Source of the DNA: DAHUXN01 sp963729815
Lineage (GTDB): Bacteria > Acidobacteriota > Terriglobia > Acidiferrales > UBA7541
DNA length: 64,000 nt
Assembly: GCA_963729815.1 (NCBI GenBank)
Contig: CAVSPU010000004.1
Span: forward strand, 434,001-498,000
Reading direction: 5' to 3'
The first letter of the stretch is position 1. Each line of letters opens with the position of its first letter. The notes below the pieces were generated by a model that saw only the letters and a list, made by a program, of their open reading frames with translations, was not told where the DNA came from and made no database searches. A program made the translations under genes and the position numbers. Below are positions 24,900 to 34,413 of the stretch, one piece after another.

Positions 24900-27757
24900 G
24901 CCCGTGTCTTCGCTCCTTCCCGTGCAATTTGCGCGCCATTCGCGCCCTGGCCGAGCACGCGGTTCACCGCGAGTTTCAATTCCTCCACCAGAAACGGCTT
25001 CGCCAGAAATGGAAGTTGGCGCGATTTCAGAAATTCCGCCGTGTGCGGGCCTAGCGTGTCGCCGGTAATGAACAAAATCCTGTGCCGCGCTGGACTTCCT
25101 CCGCGCACCAGCGCGTCATAGAACGCAGGGCCATCCAAGCGCGGCATGCGCAGATCGCAGATGATCAAATCGTAGTGGCTTCGCGCGATCCGTGTTAGTC
25201 CGTCCGGACTGTCGAGCACTGTTTCCACCTCGTGGCCCTCTCCCCGCAGCACGTCGGCGACGAGACGCGCCACCGTCGGCTCGTCCTCCACCACGAGCAC
25301 GCGGCCGGCCGTGGTTTTCCGCGAAGGATCGGAACGGGTTGGCGCGTCAATCGCCGTTTCCGTGTCTGGCGCGGCAATCAGCGGTAGGTCCACCCTGAAT
25401 TTCGCGCCGCCGTCGCGCAAGTTCTCGAATGTGACCTCTCCGCCGTGCTGCTCGACGATCCCGTAGACGATCGAAAGGCCCAATCCCGTGCCCACACCCG
25501 GCGGTTTGGTCGTAAAAAAGGGATCGAAAATCCGCGACGCGACCTCTGGCGGAATTCCCGGGCCATCATCAGAAATCTCTATCGTCAGCCGTTCTTCCGA
25601 GGCCTTTTTTGTGCGCACGCGAATGTGGCCGTGGCCGCGATTTTCAAGAATTGCTTGTTCAGCGTTCACCAGCAGGTTCAAGACGACTTGCTGCAATTGG
25701 TACGGATCGGCAAGTGTGGCCGGCAGGTCATGGGCGAGCTCGCAGCTCACGGTAATATTTTCTATTTTTAATTCGTATCCGCGCAGCGACACAGTGCGCT
25801 CGACGATCTCATTGATGTCCACGCGCGAGCGCTCCGGCTCCGCTTGCCGCGCAAAAAAGAGCAGATTCTTCACGATCCTTCGCGCCCGCTCGGCCTCCTC
25901 GAAAATCATTTTGGCTTCGCCGCTCGAGGCTTCCGCCGTGGCTCGCGCCAGCGACAACTGTGCATATCCCATGATGGACGTCAGCGGGTTGTTCAGTTCG
26001 TGCGCAATGCCTGAAACCAACTGCCCCAGGGCGGCCATTTTTTCCGTCTGCAGCAACTTCGACTGAATACTTCTCTGGTTGGTGATGTCCCGGTAGATTT
26101 CGAGCCAGCCCAGTCTCCGGCCGCCTTCATCCAGCACCGGCCTCGCATAGCGTTCCAGAATTCGGCGTCCCGCCCCGGACAGTTCAAGTTCGTCGTGAAT
26201 TGCATCCCCCGAGCCGGTCGCAAAGAGCTGCCACGGGCTCGCAAACGCTTTCGGATCGCCGAACCGGGACTCGAGCAAGCTCGAGAGCTCGTGGAAATGC
26301 TTCAGACTTTCCAGCGTCCGTCCTTCCAGCCCAAACAGCATTCCAAAGTGGGCGTTTGCGAATCGAATATTGCCATCGATCCCAACCAGCAACACTCCAC
26401 AGCGCACTCCATCGAGCACGCTGCGCAGTTCGGCCAGGACTTGTTTCCATTGCCGGTCGGCGCGCTCGGCCAGCGATCCTTCCTCAAGCGTCAGCAGCAG
26501 CCGCTCGTTCCCTTCGGGCGCTTTGCGGGCGTTGAGCCGAACTCGAAATCCTGTCTCGAGTTCGCTGTCGAGCGCGCCCATGCGCTCGCCCCCGGCGGCG
26601 CGGCCGAGCCAGGTCTGAAACTCCCCAGCCACCGGCCGGCGGAAACACTGCGCCAGTGGGAACCTCGGTGTGGCATTTCCTTTCCAAGCGAGCAGCTCGC
26701 GCGCGCGCCGGCTGGCCTCGATCACTGTTCCGGAGGAATCCGTGATCACGAAGGCCTCTCTGCTGTGCTCAAAAAGCACCCGGTAATCCGCTTCCTTCTC
26801 GCGCATCTCGCACGCGCGCTGCGCCCATGCGGCCAGCGCCCGGAAATCCTCCAAGGCCTCGAGAGGAACGCGCTGTCCGTGGCGATAGCCCGCCAGCAGC
26901 ACGCTGGAAGCTGCTTCATCCGTACAATGTGCGTCCGCGAGCGAGAGGCCCACCGCGGCTCCAGCCGGAGAATTGCGTACCGCGGTATTTCCTTGATCAC
27001 CCGCTGCTCTTGCGGCTTCGAGTACGGCGCCGTTCATCGACCCAGCCGGGTCCTTCGAACCCGAGAGCGCCTCCCATCGCAGCGCGCCGGTGGCGACTTG
27101 CGCGATCCCGACAAATTCCGCACTCGTCGTGCGCGCCGCGGCGGCCGTGATCATTCGCAGGATGTCCGCCGCTCTCTCTCCTCCCGCAATCGCTTCGTCG
27201 ATCTGCCGCCGAAACTCAATCGCACTGCGCAGCGCAGCTGATTCCCGGCGCATGCGTTCGGCAAACACTGCCACGGCGATCTCCGCCGCCGTGTCCCGAA
27301 GGGTCTCCCGGCGCAAGGCCCCACTTGGCCTCTTCGCCGAAATGATCGCTGCTCCCAAGCGCTTGTCCTGTACACGAAGCGGGGCCAACATCGCCGTGCT
27401 CATTCCTTCGAAAAAACTTCGCGGGCCAATGGGAAAATGCGGCGCCTGGAATTCGAACAGGGCGAGCGCCTCCGTGAAGTCAGCCGGAAATGATTCAGCG
27501 CTATTGATCTTGTGCAGGCTGGCCAACTCAGTTCCGCCTCGAAACACGACTTGGCCCAGCCAACCAGGCTCGTTCGATTCCACCTCGACCCATACCCCCG
27601 CGCGGTCGGCCCCGCTCGATTCGAGAAGCGATATCGCACCCTTGTGCAACAACACTTCCATCGGTTCGCCACGGGCTGCCGCTTCCGCCACGCCAGCCAC
27701 CCTCGGCGAAGGATCCCCGTCCGTGCGTCGCCAATTCAGCCAGGAGCGCAGGGCCAT
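24896..27757 (-). CDS. Hybrid sensor histidine kinase (GAF-GAF-PAS-PAS-HisKA-HATPase-REC)
   Basis: The 953-residue protein shows no transmembrane helix, so it is cytoplasmic. Two GAF-like regions (about residues 25-170 and 185-320) and two PAS-like regions (about 325-430 and 440-565) precede HisKA with H586 in GIAHELNNPLTSIMGYAQ. A HATPase_c domain follows with an N-box LNLLVNAEQA, G1 DDGPGIPP and GVGTGLGLS. A C-terminal receiver (about 825-945) holds the phosphoacceptor in IICDLRMPRLDG and the conserved Lys in FLAKPF. It begins 6 nt after a 40-residue membrane-protein gene and overlaps the next gene by 4 nt. Signals are unknown. An NtrC-type regulator on the same strand at 28213-29622 is a plausible output. 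Confidence 0.93.
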   Translation of the reverse strand: MALRSWLNWRRTDGDPSPRVAGVAEAAARGEPMEVLLHKGAISLLESSGADRAGVWVEVESNEPGWLGQVVFRGGTELASLHKINSAESFPADFTEALALFEFQAPHFPIGPRSFFEGMSTAMLAPLRVQDKRLGAAIISAKRPSGALRRETLRDTAAEIAVAVFAERMRRESAALRSAIEFRRQIDEAIAGGERAADILRMITAAAARTTSAEFVGIAQVATGALRWEALSGSKDPAGSMNGAVLEAARAAGDQGNTAVRNSPAGAAVGLSLADAHCTDEAASSVLLAGYRHGQRVPLEALEDFRALAAWAQRACEMREKEADYRVLFEHSREAFVITDSSGTVIEASRRARELLAWKGNATPRFPLAQCFRRPVAGEFQTWLGRAAGGERMGALDSELETGFRVRLNARKAPEGNERLLLTLEEGSLAERADRQWKQVLAELRSVLDGVRCGVLLVGIDGNIRFANAHFGMLFGLEGRTLESLKHFHELSSLLESRFGDPKAFASPWQLFATGSGDAIHDELELSGAGRRILERYARPVLDEGGRRLGWLEIYRDITNQRSIQSKLLQTEKMAALGQLVSGIAHELNNPLTSIMGYAQLSLARATAEASSGEAKMIFEEAERARRIVKNLLFFARQAEPERSRVDINEIVERTVSLRGYELKIENITVSCELAHDLPATLADPYQLQQVVLNLLVNAEQAILENRGHGHIRVRTKKASEERLTIEISDDGPGIPPEVASRIFDPFFTTKPPGVGTGLGLSIVYGIVEQHGGEVTFENLRDGGAKFRVDLPLIAAPDTETAIDAPTRSDPSRKTTAGRVLVVEDEPTVARLVADVLRGEGHEVETVLDSPDGLTRIARSHYDLIICDLRMPRLDGPAFYDALVRGGSPARHRILFITGDTLGPHTAEFLKSRQLPFLAKPFLVEELKLAVNRVLGQGANGAQIAREGAKTRA

Positions 27758-27763
27758 GCTGCC

Positions 27764-27886
27764 TTAGCGCCCCGCGCGCAAAATTAAGTAGCAAACAACA
27801 AGAACTGCGCCGAAAAAAATTGCGATATCAAGCAGCCGCCGCAGATATTTTTCCGCCTTGCGCACTTTCATGTAGTCCAATGTCAT
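27764..27886 (-). CDS. 40-residue single-pass membrane protein upstream of the hybrid kinase
   Basis: An ATG at 27886 follows GGAGGG immediately (27889-27894), and an in-frame ATG lies 5 codons later at 27871. The product has a positively charged N-terminal helix (KVRKAEKYLRRLLD) followed by one strongly hydrophobic segment of about 16 residues (AIFFGAVLVVCYLIL) and a short RAGR tail. The TAA is 6 nt before the kinase ATG, so the genes are in one operon. It is too short for standard gene calling. A membrane tether or modulator for the otherwise soluble kinase is an inference. Confidence 0.55.
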   Translation of the reverse strand: MTLDYMKVRKAEKYLRRLLDIAIFFGAVLVVCYLILRAGR

Positions 27887-28212
27887 TGCCCTCCGCGCTC
27901 CCACATGCATTGGGCTTACCAACACTGCCGCTCACGACAAATGATTGTTTTTCAGGGCTTTACGGTCTTTTCCCTGGTTATGCGCGCAGATTATTTTCCC
28001 ACTCCGAAACCAGATCGTTCGCTATGGGAATTGAGTTGATTCAGGAGACCTAGGCGGAGCGCTTCGTTCGACGCATTCTTCGCGGCGAGAAAACCGTTGC
28101 GTCGCAAGGTCGAATGCGCGAAGGCGCATCTGCGATCATGCGTGAGGCTGTGAGTTCGTTCGCGCGCACTCGGAGGAATTGGCCAGCGCAAATCGGAGAA
28201 GCTGGAGCGGAG
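27887..28212. other. Intergenic region between the NtrC-type regulator and the kinase operon
   Basis: The 326 bp hold no open frame with convincing coding character on either strand. There is a purine-rich ribosome site at the 27.89-kb end. No clear promoter, repeat or terminator was recognised. Confidence 0.4.
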
Positions 28213-29622
28213 CTAGATCGCGGGCAAATGCGCCTGATATTCCTTGAGCTTGCGATAAAGCGTTGTCTTGCCGATGCCGAGCATTTTCGCCGCAACCAAC
28301 TTGTCGCCACCCGATTCGCGCAGCGCGCGGAGTATCGCGCGGCGCTCCAATTCGTCGAGCGGCATAATCTCGTCGTGCGCCGGCGCGCGCTCCGTCGTCG
28401 CAGCAGCATATTGGAGATTCGAGGGAAGATCGCCAGAGTGCAATATCGGCCCGGAACCAAGCGCCACCGCTCGCTCAATCGCGTTTTCCAGCTCGCGGAC
28501 GTTTCCCGGCCAATCGTACGCCGTGAGATGCGTCATCGCATCTTCGGCCAACACCGGCGCCGGACGCCCCGGATCAGCGAACTTCTCGAGGAACGACTGC
28601 ACGAGTATCGGAATGTCGGTCTTGCGCTCGCGCAGCGGCGGAAGCTTGATCTGCACCACGTTGAGCCGGAAGAACAAATCCTGCCGGAAGCCGTTCGTCC
28701 GCACAGCCGCCTCCAAATCGCGATTCGTCGCCGCAATCACGCGAACTTCGATGGAAACGCGTTCGTTCGATCCCACCGGCCGGATCTCCCGCTCTTGCAG
28801 CACACGCAGCAGCTTGGCCTGCATGTCCACGGGCAGGTCGCCGATTTCATCCAGGAACAGCGTGCCTCCGTCCGCGCTCTCAATCAATCCCTGCTTGGTG
28901 TGCATCGCGCCCGTAAACGCTCCCTTGGCGTAACCGAAAAGCTCCGATTCGATCAGCGTTGGCACCAGAGACGAGCAATCCACCGGCACGAACGGCTTCT
29001 GCCGCCGCGCCCCCGAAAAGTGTATCGAGCGCGCCACCAGTTCTTTGCCCGTGCCGCTCTCGCCAAGAATCAGCACCGGGTAATTGTGCTGGCTCACTTT
29101 TTCGATCAGCTTGTACACTTTCTGCATCTTCTGTGATAGGCCGATCAGCTCACAATACCCGGGCCGTGTGCGCAACTGTTCGCGCAGGACGCGGTTTTCC
29201 TGATCCAATTCCTGCTCGTGGATCAGCCGCTGCAGCTTTCGTCGCAATTCGTCGACGTGGAATGGCTTGGTCAAGTAATCGACCGCGCCCAATCGCGTCG
29301 CTTCCACGGCCGTCGGAATCGATCCGTATTGCGTCAATACCAGGACGGAGATCTGCGGATAATGCTCCCGCACTCGCTTCAGCAGCTCGAGCCCTCCCAG
29401 TTGCGGCACTTTCAAATCCGTGATGGCGATGTCGACTGGATATTGGTCGAGTTCCTCGAGCGCCTGCTCTGTCGTGCTCGCCGTTCGCACGCGCAGCCCA
29501 GCCTCCGTCGCAATGTCGCTGCAGAGCCGCCGCGTGGCTTCCTCATCGTCCACGATCAGCAAGCTCGCGGCAGTCGTCCGCGCGCGCTCCTGTGGCTCAG
29601 CCATGCCCAACTGCGTATTCAT
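28213..29622 (-). CDS. NtrC-family sigma-54-dependent response regulator
   Basis: The 469-residue protein has a receiver domain (about residues 20-135; phosphoacceptor D69 in ITDLKVPQ, Lys at about 119), a AAA+ domain (about 160-390) with Walker A GESGTGKE (187-194), the sigma-54-contacting GAFTGA loop (234-239), Walker B LFLDEIGD (255-262), and a C-terminal Fis-type helix-turn-helix (about 428-465). It should activate sigma-54 promoters when phosphorylated. It shares strand with the hybrid kinase cluster, 326 bp downstream, and is a likely partner of it. Confidence 0.94.
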   Translation of the reverse strand: MNTQLGMAEPQERARTTAASLLIVDDEEATRRLCSDIATEAGLRVRTASTTEQALEELDQYPVDIAITDLKVPQLGGLELLKRVREHYPQISVLVLTQYGSIPTAVEATRLGAVDYLTKPFHVDELRRKLQRLIHEQELDQENRVLREQLRTRPGYCELIGLSQKMQKVYKLIEKVSQHNYPVLILGESGTGKELVARSIHFSGARRQKPFVPVDCSSLVPTLIESELFGYAKGAFTGAMHTKQGLIESADGGTLFLDEIGDLPVDMQAKLLRVLQEREIRPVGSNERVSIEVRVIAATNRDLEAAVRTNGFRQDLFFRLNVVQIKLPPLRERKTDIPILVQSFLEKFADPGRPAPVLAEDAMTHLTAYDWPGNVRELENAIERAVALGSGPILHSGDLPSNLQYAAATTERAPAHDEIMPLDELERRAILRALRESGGDKLVAAKMLGIGKTTLYRKLKEYQAHLPAI

Positions 29623-29902
29623 GTGAACCTCGCCTAGCGCGCCGGAAATCCCATTTGGGGCGCGAGCCTTCTCTCTTTTGGGAGCAAGCCTCGGACCAAA
29701 TTCGGAATTTTCCTAATTGGTTCCTGCTCCGGCACTTGATTTCTCTTTGTCCACGGCAGCAGTGGCACAAGCGCCACTATGGAATGGCATCCTAATCAAA
29801 ACTTATCTACTAATCAAGTAACTATATGAATTTTCAATCGGATGCTAATTAAGGGAGAATGAATTCCAAAACGGGAAGAGGTTCCTAAACCCACTGCCAA
29901 AT
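29623..29902. other. 280-bp intergenic region with a short inverted repeat
   Basis: The only structure noted is AGTGGC at 29761-29766 and GCCACT at 29773-29778, an inverted repeat with a 6-nt loop, upstream of the NtrC-type gene on the minus strand. The region is noticeably more AT-rich than the neighbouring genes. No sigma-54 -24/-12 signature (TGGCAC-N5-TTGC) was found. Confidence 0.35.
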
Positions 29903-31858
29903 CTATCGGCGCTGGCCGCCCGACTGTGCCGTCGTGGTCGTCACATGCGCGCCCAGTTCGATGGCATAAAGCCCTTCGGTCGCTGACGCCACATAAACGC
30001 TTCTCGGCGACGGCCCTCGAATGACCAGCGGGAAATATCCATCGGCCAGCGTTCCTTCGACGCGGTTCCAGTTAGCGCCGCTGTCCTCGGAAAGATAGAG
30101 CCCGCCGTTGCGCATCGAGACGATCCAGTCGCGTCCCGCAACGACTACATTTTCAGACGGAGCCGCTGGCAAACCGTGTGCTTCCAGAGTCCACGTTGCC
30201 CCTGCGTCATGCGAAACGTAGAGGCCGCGTTGCGCGCTCGCCAGGAACGTTGCGCCGTCCGCTTCGAGCGCCAGCGCGCCCCCGGACTCAAGCGGCAAGT
30301 CGCGCCAGCGCCACGTGTGCCCCGCGTCCTTCGAGAACAGCATTCCTCCCGAGGAAACGATCCAAAGCGTGCGCCCCTCGGCCGAGACCATCACCGAATC
30401 CACTGGCAAGTTCCGCGAACTCAACTCCAGGGAACTCCATGTCGCTCCGGAGTCATGAGAAACAAACAGCCCCGAAGTTGTCGCGGCGAACCAGCCGGCG
30501 CGGCCAAACGCGACGTCATTCACCACCGCATTGAATCGGCGAGCGCCGCCGTCACCCGCAACTTCTCCCACGGGCGCCCACTCCCGGCGCGGCGCGTCAT
30601 ATAGTTCCAGCCCGCCGTGATCGAGCGCTGCCAGCCAGCCTCGCGGCGACGCATAAACTTTCCTCAACTCCTCGCTGCGCAGTCCCGCGCCCAGCGGAAA
30701 CCACGTCCGCCCGTTGTCTTTCGTTTCCAAAATGGACTCGGGCGCATTGGCCAGCACCGCCAGCATATTCCCCGGATGCCGTCGGCTGAGCGCAACGGAA
30801 ACAATTTCATGATGGTCAAAACCATCATTGGAAACATGAAAGAAATTCGCGCCATCGTCGCTCACCAGTACGCCGAGCTGTTCCGTTCCCAGGACTACGC
30901 GCTCGGATCCCGGCTCCACGGCCATCGCGTTGATTACCCAGCTCGCCGGCGTCATCAGTTGCCAGTTCGCTCCTCCGTCGGATGTTTTCCACAATCCTTC
31001 GGTCGTCCCCGCGTACACGATTTTCGGATGCGAAGGGTCCTGCACGATCGTATGCGTGCGCCGCGCGGAAAACGGAATCCCTTGTATCTTCATCCATGAC
31101 TGTCCCGAGTTGTCGCTGCGATAAATTCCCGAGCACGCGGTCGCAAAAACGCGCTCCGGCCGCTCGCGGTCCACAACCAAGCTGAACACATCCGAATCGT
31201 CAATCATCCCGGAGTGGATCGAGGCCCAGTGCTTTCCCGCATCGGTCGTCTTCCATGGAAGATGAAATGTCCCGGCGTAGATGGCGCGCGGATCGCGAGG
31301 GTCGATGGCGACAGAATCCACGTTACGCAGCTCCGCATCTTTCTCCGGAGAGATTCTCTCCCAATTCACGCCGTCATCCGCGGAGAGGAAAACTCCATCC
31401 AGCGCCCCCGCGACCAGTTCATCGAGAGCGGAAGGCGCCTGCGCCAGTGCGCGCACGGCATGTCCCCCGAGTCCCATCGGCTCCCAGTGCACGCCGCCGT
31501 CGCGGCTGCGAAACACGCCGCCGCCCTCGCCGCGCGGATCGCGCGTCCATTCGCTGGCATAAATTTCCTGGGAATCGCGTGCATCCACCACGATCGTCGT
31601 CACCACCGCTTGCGGCGATTCTCCCGCGCGCCCGAGAATCTGCCAATGGTCTCCGCCATCGTGCGAGCCGAAAATGTGCCCATCCGTCGTGCCAAGATAA
31701 AGAATTTTCGGATTCCGCGGATCGGCGGCCAGCGCGCGAACGTCGCCGCCTTCCGGCCCCATCGGCCGCCAGATTTGCGCGTGCGTGCTCCCCGCTGCCA
31801 GCGCGAAACACATCGCCAGTCCTATCCATAAAATGACCCTATGTCGTGCCTGCATCAT
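29903..31858 (-). CDS. Secreted BNR/VPS10-type beta-propeller protein
   Basis: The ATG at 31858 begins a 651-residue protein with a Sec signal peptide (cleavage near AQI, residue 27). At least ten repeats of the S/T-x-D-x-G-x-x-W (BNR/Asp-box) type run along the rest, such as SHDGGDHW, SRDGGVHW, SADDGVNW, SDNSGQSW, TSDGGANW, SHDSGATW, SKDAGHTW, SHDAGATW and SEDSGANW. This makes a beta-propeller of the kind found in photosystem-assembly factor Ycf48 and VPS10 proteins. It has no glycosidase catalytic residues that could be identified. A binding or assembly role at the cell surface is likely. Confidence 0.86.
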   Translation of the reverse strand: MMQARHRVILWIGLAMCFALAAGSTHAQIWRPMGPEGGDVRALAADPRNPKILYLGTTDGHIFGSHDGGDHWQILGRAGESPQAVVTTIVVDARDSQEIYASEWTRDPRGEGGGVFRSRDGGVHWEPMGLGGHAVRALAQAPSALDELVAGALDGVFLSADDGVNWERISPEKDAELRNVDSVAIDPRDPRAIYAGTFHLPWKTTDAGKHWASIHSGMIDDSDVFSLVVDRERPERVFATACSGIYRSDNSGQSWMKIQGIPFSARRTHTIVQDPSHPKIVYAGTTEGLWKTSDGGANWQLMTPASWVINAMAVEPGSERVVLGTEQLGVLVSDDGANFFHVSNDGFDHHEIVSVALSRRHPGNMLAVLANAPESILETKDNGRTWFPLGAGLRSEELRKVYASPRGWLAALDHGGLELYDAPRREWAPVGEVAGDGGARRFNAVVNDVAFGRAGWFAATTSGLFVSHDSGATWSSLELSSRNLPVDSVMVSAEGRTLWIVSSGGMLFSKDAGHTWRWRDLPLESGGALALEADGATFLASAQRGLYVSHDAGATWTLEAHGLPAAPSENVVVAGRDWIVSMRNGGLYLSEDSGANWNRVEGTLADGYFPLVIRGPSPRSVYVASATEGLYAIELGAHVTTTTAQSGGQRR

Positions 31859-32001
31859 CGTCGAGTCGTTTCCCTCTGCTCCGATTACCATTTCAATTTC
31901 TGTCTCGCGCCTGCCACCATTTCCTCCTGCGCCGGAGACAGCGCGGGCCCCGCTTCGAATCGCAGCGGAGCCCGAAAATCATCTCGTCTCGCAATCCAGC
32001 G

Positions 32002-34077
32002 TCAGTACGTTGCGCCTTCTGGCACCCAAATAACTTCCATCCGGCGATTCTCCGGGCCGGCCTTGCCCGCGCCGGCGCCACTGCGGGTCTCAATCCGCGC
32101 CGCATCGACGCCCTTCTTTTCCGCAAGGTATTTTTTCGCGCTTTCGGCGCGGTCCTTGGTCAATTGATCGGCCAGGCGCTGCGCGTGCCCTCGTCGCGGC
32201 GTTGCATAGCCGATGATGACAACCCTCGCCTTCGGATCGTTCTGCATGCGCACGGCCACATCGTCGAGGATGCGCTTGCAAACATTGTCGACGCGCGCGC
32301 TGCGCAGCCGGAAAGAGCACTCGTTGATCTTCGAAGCCTGCGGCGGAGGTGGCGGCGTCTGAATCGTCACGCTCGCCGTGCACGCAGCCGCGCCGCCCTT
32401 CGCGTCCTGCACTCGCCCCGTCACCGTGTAATTGCCCGGCGCCAATCCTGTCGTGTCCAATTGCACTGTGCCGCCTGTTCCCAGAATCTGCCCGCCATTC
32501 GTCAGCCATTGATAGGTCAGCGGCGTGTTCGATAGATCGTTCACGCTGGCCGTCACGCTCACCTTTTCGCCCGCCATCACGCTCGAACGGTCCACCGAGC
32601 AATTCATCGTCGGCGGAGGAATCGGCTTCGGCGTCACTGTAATCTGCGCCGCCGCTGTTGCTGTACCCCCATGCGTATCCTCCGCAGTCGCGTTGAGCGT
32701 GTACGTTCCCGCCTTCACCCCAGTCGAATCCCAGCGAACGTTCGGCCCAGTGCCGATGATGTTTCCTGCGTCCGCGGTCCACGAATATGTGAGCGGATAA
32801 TTCTGCGAGTCCGTCGTTTGCGTCGTCGCCGTCACCTGCGCGTTCGATCCTTCCTGCACCTCCGTCGGCTGCACCGTAAGCTGCACCGAAACCTGTGGCA
32901 GCGGCTTGATCTCCTCCGGCCAATACGTTCCGCCCAGTTTCACGACGAATCCGTTCCGGTCCAACACGTCACCAAGATTGAGCATGTATCGATATCCGAT
33001 GTCTATCGCCGCCATCTGCGAAACGTAAATGCGCACGCCCCACACCGTGTCGATTGGATCGCGCGCTCCAAACGTCGTATTCGGCGTGTGCGCTCCCACG
33101 AATACCGTCGACGTGTATTCGCTCATTATCTGCACGCGGCTTTGCGGGAACATCAGGAACCCAAAACCCGCATTGATTTGATCCGCTCGCGTTAGCGCCG
33201 GCGAATTGTTGAATTCAGGGCCGGGATCCCGCGTCACGCGATAACCCAGATCCCCGGTCAGCACGAGATCGTCGCCCAGCACGCTCTTGCTTGTGCCCAC
33301 GCCAAATTGAAAATCCAGAGCCCCGCTCTGCGATTGATTGACCAGCAGATCCGGTATCGAGGTTTTCGTCGGCACAAACACGTCACCGCGCAGCGCCAGA
33401 CTCAGCCGGTCGCCGCGCTTCTCGGAAAGCAGTCCGTACTTCGCCCCAATATCGATATCGCCCACGCCGCCGTCGTTCGCATACGCAAACGGATAATCCT
33501 CCACGTATGCTGGCGTGCCTTCGGGAACAATGCTGTTATAGATGGTATTGCCAAATTGCCCGCCTGTGCCCGAGTCCAGGCTCAACTCGGCCGGATTGTC
33601 GACATGCACGTGGTTGTGGACATTCCACTGAAAAAGCGCGGTCAGCTTGTCCGTGATTCCATAGCCCACGCTCCAACCGCTCTCGAGCACCGTAATACTG
33701 CCAGGATTGCGTGAGAATTTGTTCGCGTCGATTTCAAACGCCATGCCGTGCCGCGTAATCGTGTCGCCTGAATCCAGCGTAAAAAGTCCCAGCCCACCTG
33801 AAGTAGCCGCCATGGGAATCCACTTCGGCGTTTCCTCGGACGAGCTCTGGTCTGTTAATTGCGCCTCGCCGATTGCACTTCCCGCGGCTGTTGAACCCAA
33901 CGAGCTCGATGAATTCGCGCTTTTCGCCGACGTGGTGCTTGCATCGCTCGTACTAGCAGTTTTGGTCGCCGCAGAATGGTGCGTGCGCTTCTTCGGTGTC
34001 GCCGCATGTCCCCACGCCGCGATGGGCAGCGCAGCCGCCATCGCGAGTGATGCCCACGCGCGAAGCAAACTCTTCAT
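32002..34077 (-). CDS. Outer membrane barrel protein with PKD-like repeats and an OmpA C-terminal domain
   Basis: The start is placed at the ATG at 34077, giving 691 residues with a signal peptide (about residues 1-26). A low-complexity Ser/Thr/Ala linker (about 30-75) is followed by a beta-barrel-like region (about 90-400). Two Ig/PKD-like domains of about 90 residues follow (with LTYSWTADAGN and LTYQWLTNGGQ cores), then a proline stretch and an OmpA/MotB peptidoglycan-binding domain (about 580-685). The latter has the LADQLTKDRAESAKKYL and NRRMEVIW motifs that bind diaminopimelate. It should span the outer membrane and attach to the wall. Confidence 0.87.
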   Translation of the reverse strand: MKSLLRAWASLAMAAALPIAAWGHAATPKKRTHHSAATKTASTSDASTTSAKSANSSSSLGSTAAGSAIGEAQLTDQSSSEETPKWIPMAATSGGLGLFTLDSGDTITRHGMAFEIDANKFSRNPGSITVLESGWSVGYGITDKLTALFQWNVHNHVHVDNPAELSLDSGTGGQFGNTIYNSIVPEGTPAYVEDYPFAYANDGGVGDIDIGAKYGLLSEKRGDRLSLALRGDVFVPTKTSIPDLLVNQSQSGALDFQFGVGTSKSVLGDDLVLTGDLGYRVTRDPGPEFNNSPALTRADQINAGFGFLMFPQSRVQIMSEYTSTVFVGAHTPNTTFGARDPIDTVWGVRIYVSQMAAIDIGYRYMLNLGDVLDRNGFVVKLGGTYWPEEIKPLPQVSVQLTVQPTEVQEGSNAQVTATTQTTDSQNYPLTYSWTADAGNIIGTGPNVRWDSTGVKAGTYTLNATAEDTHGGTATAAAQITVTPKPIPPPTMNCSVDRSSVMAGEKVSVTASVNDLSNTPLTYQWLTNGGQILGTGGTVQLDTTGLAPGNYTVTGRVQDAKGGAAACTASVTIQTPPPPPQASKINECSFRLRSARVDNVCKRILDDVAVRMQNDPKARVVIIGYATPRRGHAQRLADQLTKDRAESAKKYLAEKKGVDAARIETRSGAGAGKAGPENRRMEVIWVPEGATY

Positions 34078-34312
34078 CCCACATCCCCTCAGCGCGGTAG
34101 ATGCGTTTCGAGTCGCAGCCCACGCATCGCCCTTTTGCAATTAGACGGAGAGCTCAGCTCCAATTCCCGTCCTTTCGTTTCCTCGGCGGGAATGCCTATC
34201 CTCCGGCGCATGACAAAAGATGTCCCCCAAACGCAAGCGATTATAATCCAGCAAGTTGTGGTCGATTGGTTTTTTTAGTCTCGGTATCGCCGGAGTAATC
34301 TCCCGGGGCATC

Positions 34313-34327
34313 TTCCCGTAACGGGAA
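34313..34327. promoter_or_regulatory. Perfect palindrome, possible regulator binding site
   Basis: TTCCCGT-A-ACGGGAA is a 7+7 perfect inverted repeat with a one-base centre. It lies in the divergent region between the OmpA-type gene and the NtrC-type regulator, 87 nt before the regulator ATG at 34414. It is a candidate operator for either side. No sequence match to a known regulator is claimed. Confidence 0.4.
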
Positions 34328-34413
34328 TCTCCCTTTCGCAACCCACTTCTATACGCCAGTGATCCAAGCCACCCGCTTGGCTTTACATCGGTTGACTGGT
34401 AAATTGATTTCAT

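Noticed and set aside
28114..29136. Plus-strand open frame of 340 codons
   Set aside because: Antisense to the NtrC-type regulator with intact receiver, AAA+ and helix-turn-helix motifs.
29761..29778. Inverted repeat AGTGGC...GCCACT as a sigma-54 site
   Set aside because: The spacing and bases do not fit the TGGCAC-N5-TTGC consensus; kept only as a short inverted repeat in the intergenic entry.
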